Positions 1 to 7,800 of a stretch of 25,888 bases of DNA are shown piece by piece. Numbering within the stretch: the first letter of the stretch is position 1; the number at the start of each line of letters is the position of its first letter. The DNA is from an uncultured Eubacteriales bacterium. Lineage in GTDB: Bacteria > Bacillota > Clostridia > Christensenellales > Pumilibacteraceae. The notes below the pieces were generated by a model. It saw only the letters and a program-made list of their open reading frames with translations, had not been told where the DNA came from and ran no database searches. The stretch covers positions 1-25,888 of the forward strand of contig UQSP01000028.1 of NCBI GenBank assembly GCA_900543755.1, read 5' to 3'. A program made the position numbers and the translations under genes.

Positions 1-47
1 GAGATCTGCGCATGTCTCGTGGGCTCGGAGATGTGTATAAGAGACAG
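1..47 (+). other. Nextera i7 adapter (artifact, not genomic)
   Basis: Bases 29-47 are the 19-bp Tn5 mosaic end, AGATGTGTATAAGAGACAG. Bases 14-28 are the Nextera read-2 primer segment GTCTCGTGGGCTCGG. Bases 6-13 (CTGCGCAT) occupy the i7 index slot, and bases 1-5 (GAGAT) match the end of the P7 flow-cell oligo. Translated in frame it gives MSRGLGDVYKRQ, a well-known contaminant peptide in protein databases. It happens to be in frame with the downstream partial gene, so an automatic caller would wrongly start the protein here. Confidence 0.98.
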
Positions 48-1796
48 ATTTACGACAAGGATACGGGCAAATACTATCTTTTCTTCAGTGCGGAAGATTA
101 CAACAATCCCGACGGAAAGTTGTTTGAAAACAATGAGGATAAGAATTTTTACCGCGCAAAAGAGGCGGAAGTAAAAGCTCTTACGGAAAAAGCCGCGAAT
201 ACTGCTGCGGCCATTGAGATTCTTTATGGAAAAATCGAAGAATTAACCGAAGTATATCAGAATCTTAATCCCGGCGATACTGCGCCTAACGGTGAAAAAT
301 ATACCCAGGAGAATATTACAGACGGTAGAAATGCTATCAATAACCTTAACCGCGACGAGGAAAACGAAGATATTAAAAAAGCAGATGCCGAAGCTTTGGT
401 GTTAAATCTTTATACGATTAACATCAATATAATGAGCAATAGCATGGATTTTAGCTTAGGAGTTGCGGTATCGGACAGTCCTGCAGGACCTTTCGTTCAG
501 TACACCAACGTTCCCGGCGAGCCCGGCTACGATGCGGACAACCGCACGCTTACCGTCGATCTTCCGTTCCTTTCCAACGAGGATATGTGGTATTGGCTGA
601 AGGAGCATAAAAGCGAGTATTACACCGCTCCCGCCGGAGAAGAAAGCAACCCGGGTCAGATGACCGCAGGCGAGCCCATAACCACGATGATTGACGTTCA
701 TCCTTTCCTCGATCCCAAAACGGGTGAAAAATATCTGTATTTCGTTCGTGACCTTCAGGGCGGCGGCGGAAGCTTTGCCTGCGTCGTCAAGATGGGCGAA
801 AAGTGGACGGACGATCCCATTTGGGAAACCACTACAAGACTTACCAGAACCGGATATTATACTGTCGACGACCTTTCTCCCTCCAATAAATCGGACGACC
901 TTGTCGAAGGAAGAACCAACGAAGGACCTTACGTTTATTATAATGCAGAGGTAGATAAATACTATCTTACCGTTTCGGTAAATGCTTATACATCGCGCGC
1001 TTATTCCGTTATACAGGCGATAGGCGATTCTCCCATGGGACCTTTCACCAAGATTCCCCAGGCAGACGGCGGAAGGGTAACGGCTTGCGAGGTACATTGG
1101 GATCACATTTCGGGCCCCGGACACCACAGTTTCTGCACTTATAACGGACAGCTTTATATTATTTATCACGCTCATTACGACCGAATAGCGGGCGGCGGAC
1201 AACGCGGAAGCTGCGTCGACCCTGTTGTATGGGCGCAAAACGATAAAGGCCAGACGGTTATGCACTGTAACGGACCCACAAATTCATATCAGCCCAAAAT
1301 AGGTCCCGATATGGAATATAAAAACATAGCAGGTCAGGCAAAGGTTAAAGCCACCAACGTTGCCGAAGGAAGCAGCGCAAACCTTCTTACCGACGGGGTA
1401 ATCAAAATATTCTCGTGGGACGAATTCCTCGATGAATTTACCACTAAGAAAGGCAAAACCACGATTACGCTTACTTTCGACGATTACGTGACTGTTCGTG
1501 CGCTTATGGTATACAATTCCTATGATTATAACTATCATTGGGAAAGCATTGACAGAGTGGAAATGGACTTTACCAGAACCGTAAACGGCTCTACGGTTAC
1601 GGGCACGGCATATATAGACGATTTGAAGTTTGACGTCAACAAGTACATTAACAAGGAATTAGAAGGCGAAGAGTTTATGCGTCCGGGCGGAGCGGCTATT
1701 GCCGAATTTGACGAATTGAAGGTCAAGGAAATCCGACTGACCTTCGACGCCGACGCGCCCATTGCCATTTCCGAGATTTACGTGCTCGGCAAATAA
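48..1796 (+). CDS. Family-43-like glycoside hydrolase, 5'-truncated
   Basis: The C-terminal 582 residues of a probable five-bladed beta-propeller glycosidase (GH43 type; this family cleaves arabinose, xylose or galactose linkages in plant polysaccharides). Numbering from the first genomic residue, the motif MIDVHPF carries the likely pKa-modulating Asp216. The motif NEGPYVYY carries the likely general acid Glu292. SGPGHHSF matches the conserved GxGH segment. The N-terminus, with the signal peptide and the catalytic-base Asp, is lost at the contig edge. Residues ~30-135 form a charged, probably helical insertion between the strand YYLFFSAEDY and the strand LGVAVSDSPAGPF, which are normally close together. 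Residues ~430-582 form a beta-rich discoidin/CBM32-like domain. The next gene starts 12 nt after the stop, so the two are probably co-transcribed. Substrate cannot be assigned, and the exact subfamily is uncertain. Confidence 0.8.
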   Translation: MYDKDTGKYYLFFSAEDYNNPDGKLFENNEDKNFYRAKEAEVKALTEKAANTAAAIEILYGKIEELTEVYQNLNPGDTAPNGEKYTQENITDGRNAINNLNRDEENEDIKKADAEALVLNLYTININIMSNSMDFSLGVAVSDSPAGPFVQYTNVPGEPGYDADNRTLTVDLPFLSNEDMWYWLKEHKSEYYTAPAGEESNPGQMTAGEPITTMIDVHPFLDPKTGEKYLYFVRDLQGGGGSFACVVKMGEKWTDDPIWETTTRLTRTGYYTVDDLSPSNKSDDLVEGRTNEGPYVYYNAEVDKYYLTVSVNAYTSRAYSVIQAIGDSPMGPFTKIPQADGGRVTACEVHWDHISGPGHHSFCTYNGQLYIIYHAHYDRIAGGGQRGSCVDPVVWAQNDKGQTVMHCNGPTNSYQPKIGPDMEYKNIAGQAKVKATNVAEGSSANLLTDGVIKIFSWDEFLDEFTTKKGKTTITLTFDDYVTVRALMVYNSYDYNYHWESIDRVEMDFTRTVNGSTVTGTAYIDDLKFDVNKYINKELEGEEFMRPGGAAIAEFDELKVKEIRLTFDADAPIAISEIYVLGK

Positions 1797-1808
1797 GGAG
1801 GAAGAAAG

Positions 1809-1877
1809 ATGAAAAAGAAAATTTCGGTTTTGTTTTTATCTTTGTTTTTCGTTCTTTCTACGGTTTTTATGTTCGCT
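1809..1877 (+). other. Lipoprotein signal peptide of the giant protein
   Basis: Residues 1-23: a basic n-region (MKKK), a hydrophobic core rich in Leu, Phe and Val, then MFA before Cys24 and SDRNGNED. Met at -3 is a weaker lipobox residue than Leu, but the small residue at -1 followed by Cys and a polar, acidic run is typical of lipidated Firmicute surface proteins. Confidence 0.75.
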
Positions 1878-4800
1878 TGTTCTGACAGGAACGGAAACGA
1901 AGACTATTTCGGGGATTACGATTTTACCAATCCTCCGGAAATCGAAAAAACATACGATGTAGATGAAGGCGTAAAACTTGACGGCGTTTTCGACGAAGAT
2001 TTCTGGACCGGCGACCTTAGTTGGTGGGAAGCCGTTGCCGACGGATCGGGATGTAATAACGCGGTTGCAAAACCCATGTTTGAAGAAAAGGACCCCGTTA
2101 ACGTCAAAGTAACGTCGCATTTTACCGACAAAGGCGCATATTTTGCCGCAAAAATCGATGACCCCGTGATTACTGTTTATCGCAATACGGGCGAGCCTTA
2201 TTCGACTTATCAGAAAACAGGTTTGTCTTTGTATCTTGCGCCATTCGGTTCGACTACCATCGCGAATAACGCTTTCGAGCTTATTTTTGCAGCCGACGGC
2301 AGCTCGGCGCTCAGAAAACATTATCTCGGCAGTTATAACAATTATCCTCTTACGACAGTCGGTTGCGGAATCAATATCCGCGGCGAAGTGGACGAAAACG
2401 GCAACGGTGAAGGCGTCGAAGGCTACGACATGGAAATTTTCGTGCCTTGGTCTGCACTCGGGCTTGAAGGCAAGCAGGATTATCTGTACGGACTGGTTGC
2501 TTTGCAGCGTCATCTGGATGCAAGCGGCAATTCGCAGTTCAGCTGGGAAAACGTTTCCACCGAAATGAACTGGGGAAATCCCGGCACATGGGCGGTATAT
2601 ACCAAGGACGGCTATTTCGTTGCTCCCGATCCTACCGCGAAAGTTATCGACGGCAACAAGGACGATTGGGCGGATTATGCAGGCGAAGTAAAGCGCGTCC
2701 GCACCATTGAAAACGGTGTAGAGGGTGACCGTTATCTTGAATATATGATTACCAAGGAAGAAGACGGCTTGTACGTCTATTCCGAGGCTCTTGTAAACCT
2801 TTGGCTTACCGGAGAAAACGACTGGTACCGTAATACCAATATAGAACTTAATATCACAACTGCAACAGAAGGAAACGCGCAATTTTACGTTGCCGCGGAA
2901 GACAAGGTGACGAAAAACATTACCGGCATCATTAAACGCGAGCAGAAGGTCGTCAATGGCAAAACCTACAACTTTGTCACGGCCGAGGCGTTCGTTTCCA
3001 ACGAAACGCTTATGCTTCAAGGCGTGGACGTGGAAAAAGATTACTTCCGCGTAGGTTTTTCTTTCAGAAACGGTAGGCGTCAGAATTCTGACGAAGAATT
3101 GGACCCTGCCGAAAACGAAGTTATCGTACCCATTACTTTGGGCGCTAAAACTTATCAGCCGTTCATCTGGTTCTCGTACGGAAGCGATCCTTACGGAAAT
3201 AAGGTAGGCAGACTTTATGTATACGAAGACGGCATAGGCGGAATTTCCGCATCCGATAAGGTTATCGACGGCAATTACAACGACTGGGACGATTATAAAG
3301 GCGTAGACGCAGTTGCCGAAGGCAGAGCCAACGTAACCGAAGGAGTAACCGATACTTCTTCGATGGGCAAAGGCTTTGTGGCTCAGGCAATAAAAGGCGA
3401 AGACGGCGTGTACGTATACGCTACCGTTCGTCATGCTCAGTGGAAAGAAATCGACCTTGAGGGACACATGAACTCCAACCTTGCGGTGGGATTTGCGCTT
3501 ACGAATACCGATTACACCGGCAATAACAATACTTTGGAGTGGCTTAGAGGCAACGAAATATTCTTTACTTCAGTTGGTTCCAACTACGGCGGCGCGGTTG
3601 ACTACGTCATAAACCGCAGTGAGACCGTAGACGATAAAGGACTTTATACAACCGTTATCGAAGGATTTATTCCTTACAACGTTCTGTTCTCGGGACATAT
3701 CAACAATTCCGGCAGCACCAACGTTTCCGATATTGATTGGAATACTGTTTTCAACAGCGAAACGGGTGAGATTGCCGAAGGTTACGCTTTGCGTGTTGGC
3801 TTCCAGTGGCGTACCCGCGAAGAACAAGCTTATATGCAGGGAAGAAATTTAAGAAACGATTGGACGACCTGTATTTTCGAAAGCGTGCCCTCGCAGGCAA
3901 ACGCATGGAAAATGTTCTTCCTTGACGATAAAGGTATTCATCAGTCCAGAGTTACGGGAGACAGTTTCCTGAGTATCGATTGGGAAAACGAGTATTCGGG
4001 CGAAACTTCAGAAATTGTCGGAACGGGCGCTTCTTCCGATCTTTACACGCAGACCAAAGCTATCCTTAAAAGCGACGGTCTTTACACGCATACCGTTTCC
4101 AAGATGAAGCATTTCACACAGGGTATTGCGACCAGCGGAGACTGGTGGAATTTCTGGTACAAAAACACCAGCGTCGAAATTCGCGGCGTGAATGCCAATA
4201 ATGAAAACGTTCAGCTTGCTTACATTTCCACTTATGTATGCTCCAATACCGGAGATATTTTCGACATTGATTACGTTTACGACGTTACTTTCGACGGAAC
4301 TTACTATTACATAACTCTGGATACGTTTATTGACAATAATTATCTGTGTTCCAGGTTAGGTTACTCGGAAGTTCCCGAAAATATTGTTGCTGGTTTTGCT
4401 TTCGGCGTGAACTACGACGGTGCAATTTACGGCCTTGACAAGGAAGATTACGTAGACTTTGTCAACGGCACAAGCGGAAGTTCGCTTTGGAGCGGTAATA
4501 TCTGGTATCCGACTGTCGCTACTTCAGAAAACGGATTATATAATATTTCCGCAATAGGAATGACCGTGCAGTCGGTGGCAGGCAAGACTTTGATTAAAGA
4601 ATCCGACGTGGTTGCGGACGCGGAGGTTACTTATACCGGCAGCGCCGTCAAACCCGAAATCAGCGTTACCGTAAACGAAGTACCGCTTGTGGAAGGTGTT
4701 GATTACGACGTACAATATTCGGCGGTAAACGCAGGAACAGCAAGATTCGTGCTCAGCGGCAAGGGTAATTATTACGGAATTGTAGCAAGAGATTATATCA

Positions 4801-7800
4801 TTCGTCCCAAAACGCTTGAATCCTCCATGATCGACGCGATTGCGGATCAGTACTTCGAGGGAAACGAGGTCACGCCTTTGCCTATGGTAAGATATAACGG
4901 AAAAATTCTCGTATTAGGCGAGGATTACAACGTATCTTATGAAAATAACGGGGCAGTAGGTACGGGTAAAGTTATCATAACGGCGGTTGCCGGCAGCAAT
5001 TTCACAGGCACGGCGGAAGCTTCCTTTATCATAACCGATACCGCAAAACCGATTGAAAATCTCGATATCACCGTTGTTTCTCCCGTTTATGTCGTTGAGG
5101 GATCGCAGAATATTCGTACCGAAGTCGTTGTAAAGGACAACGGCAAGATTCTTGCTGAAGGAGTGGATTACAACCTCGAATTTACTGTTAAAGGAAGTAA
5201 CGGCACCGTAGTGATTACCGCTGCTCAAGGCAGCGCTTATACGGGTTCCGTGACAAAAACCTTTGTCGTCGATACTCTTATCGTTGTTGAAGAAGGCGAC
5301 GCCGTCCTCAATATGGAGGAAGATACCTTTACTTACAGCGGCTCGGCTATTACTCCCGAGGTTACTGTTATCGTTAAAGGAGAACCCGTTTCAGAAGAAT
5401 TTTATACGCTTCAGTACAGCAATAACGTCAATGCCGGTACTGCAAGCATACTTGTTACTTTCAGCGGCAAATATTCGGGCACCGCTTCCCGTGAATTTAC
5501 CATTAACGCCAAGGCTCTTGACAGTGAAACCGCAAAGGTGACAGTTGACGACGCAGGCCTTATCCAGACGGGCAAAGCGCTTACCCCCGACGTTACGGTA
5601 AAAGACGGCGATAAAACGCTTGTTTACTCAACAGACTATACGATTGAATATGAAAACAACGTCTATCTTGCCGACGGACAGGATTACGGCGAAGGCAGCG
5701 TTACCATTACTTTCAAAGGCAATTATTCGGGCGAAGTCGTCAAAACTTTCCGTTTCGAGAAGTTCGGCGGTGCGGAATATAAAACAATGCACGCCGAAGA
5801 AGATGTGCTCCGCACTTACTCAGGAGAGGAGCTTTCCGTTTACGGAGCAACGGACCCGCGCGGCTTTGCTTATAAAGCGGAGCTTACCAAAGAAGGCTTG
5901 TATTTTGCCGGCGTAGCGAAACATAACGACGTGAGTGATACGGGTCTTGCAAACTGGTGGCTTGAAAACAACTTTGAAATAAGAGTAGGTAATTCCGGCA
6001 AGGGCGCAAGACTTTACATCATCGAAAACGACTTTTCGGAGTTTGAAATAGCCGTTATTCGTCGTTACGACAAGAACAAGGAAACAGACGGATACAATTA
6101 CGTCACGGTAGTGGAGGCGTTTATTTCCCGTGATAATCTCGAGGCTTTGAATGTAGGCTTCTCTTCTACAAACAATAATTACACAAGGGTTTCCGCGGCT
6201 TTCAAAGCCAACAACGGCTCTGAAAGAATCGACACCATTAACGACGATAACGGCTGGTGGTACGTTCTCGGCTACAGCCCCAACTATTTGGGTGCGTATG
6301 TAGGTTCCGACGGTATTGTAGTAAACGAAGAATTGTTACGTTATAATTATGTAAGCCTTGACGGCGGATTTACCTTGAACGGCTTCGAAGACGAAGCGGA
6401 GTGGACGGATTACAGCGGTTATACGGCTTTCGCAAACGGCACTTCCGACTCCAAAGGTATCAGCATGAGGGCGAAAGTCGTTTCGGGAATGAGGGGCTTG
6501 TATGTTTACTCCGTAGTAAAACATAAAGTTTACTTAAACACCGACAGAACAAATACCGCAAACAACTCTCAGCTTGCGTTCGAGTTTGCCTTGACGAATT
6601 CCGATCAGTCGCAATTCGTAAACGGCAATCTGCTGTTCTTGAGCTCTGTGGGAGTGACGCATTATGCGGGCGACGTAATTCAGTACTTCAATACTTCCGA
6701 AAAGGATGCCGAAGGCTTCTATACCACCACAATCGAGGCGTTTATTTCCTGGCGCGCCGTTTCTGCCGAAAACGCTCACTTCGATTACAATACGGGCGTA
6801 AAGGACGGTTGGGACCTCCGCGTCGGTATTATGTGGCGTACGGAAGGTGAAAAAATTAAAACTTACCGTAGTTCCGACGGCGATCGCAACTTCTTCGAAT
6901 TGGGTCACACCGCTTGGAGAGGCGACAACGAAGGAGGCGGACTCAGCGAAGCCAGAAGAATGTATTATATAAAAGACGGAGAACTTGCGCATAGCATTAC
7001 CGATCCTCAGTCTTCCGTTTATACTCTTGATGGCGACGTAAGCGAATGGCTTACCGACGAAGCTATTATAGATTGGACGTTCAACAGCAAATCTTATGAG
7101 GGCGAAACCCGTAACATCAAGTATTACGGCCGCCTTGAAGAAGACGGACTGTATCTTGCGATGCTTGCAAAGAGCAAAAATTATTCTTTGTATGACCAAG
7201 CGGGATTCGGCGAAAATGCAGGCATCGAGCTGCGTATGGAAAAATCCGATAAGAGCAGAGATACTATTGCAAAACTGATGCTTGACGGCAGTGCGGACGT
7301 CAATACTTTCATAGACACAATTCACGTCGGCAAAATCAGCGAGCAAGGTGAAGACGGCTTCTATACGTTGTCATCTGAAACTTTCATACCCAAATACGTG
7401 CTTGAAAACTTCTACGGCGGCAATTACGGCGACAGCTTGCGTATAGCAATGGTGTTCTGCGCTGACCACGATCGCGAACAGATGAAAGACAGCGGAAATT
7501 CCCCTTGGCAGTGGGTAAAAGGCAATCCGTGGGCAGGCACATGGGAACTTTCCTATTATTACGTGTCCGATTTCGGATTTACTCACGAAAATCCTGGCGG
7601 CAGGGATTACATTGTTCCCGGCGCCGTAAGCGACGTCAAAAACGTTGCGTTTACGGGAAGCGAGATAATACCCGACGTTACCGTAACGTTAAATAAAGTA
7701 GTGCTTAACGAAGGAGTGGATTACGACATAGTATTTTCTTCCAACACCAATGTCGGCACCGCAAGTTATACCGTAACGGGTAAAGGCAATTATTTCGGTT

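Noticed and set aside
1836..3467. A 543-codon open frame on the minus strand inside the giant lipoprotein gene
   Set aside because: It lies antisense to a well-supported repeat protein, has no recognisable domains, and arises from the codon bias of the plus-strand gene. The same holds for the other long antisense frames (6534-7346, 8781-9602, 456-1265, 12835-13908, 14550-15233).
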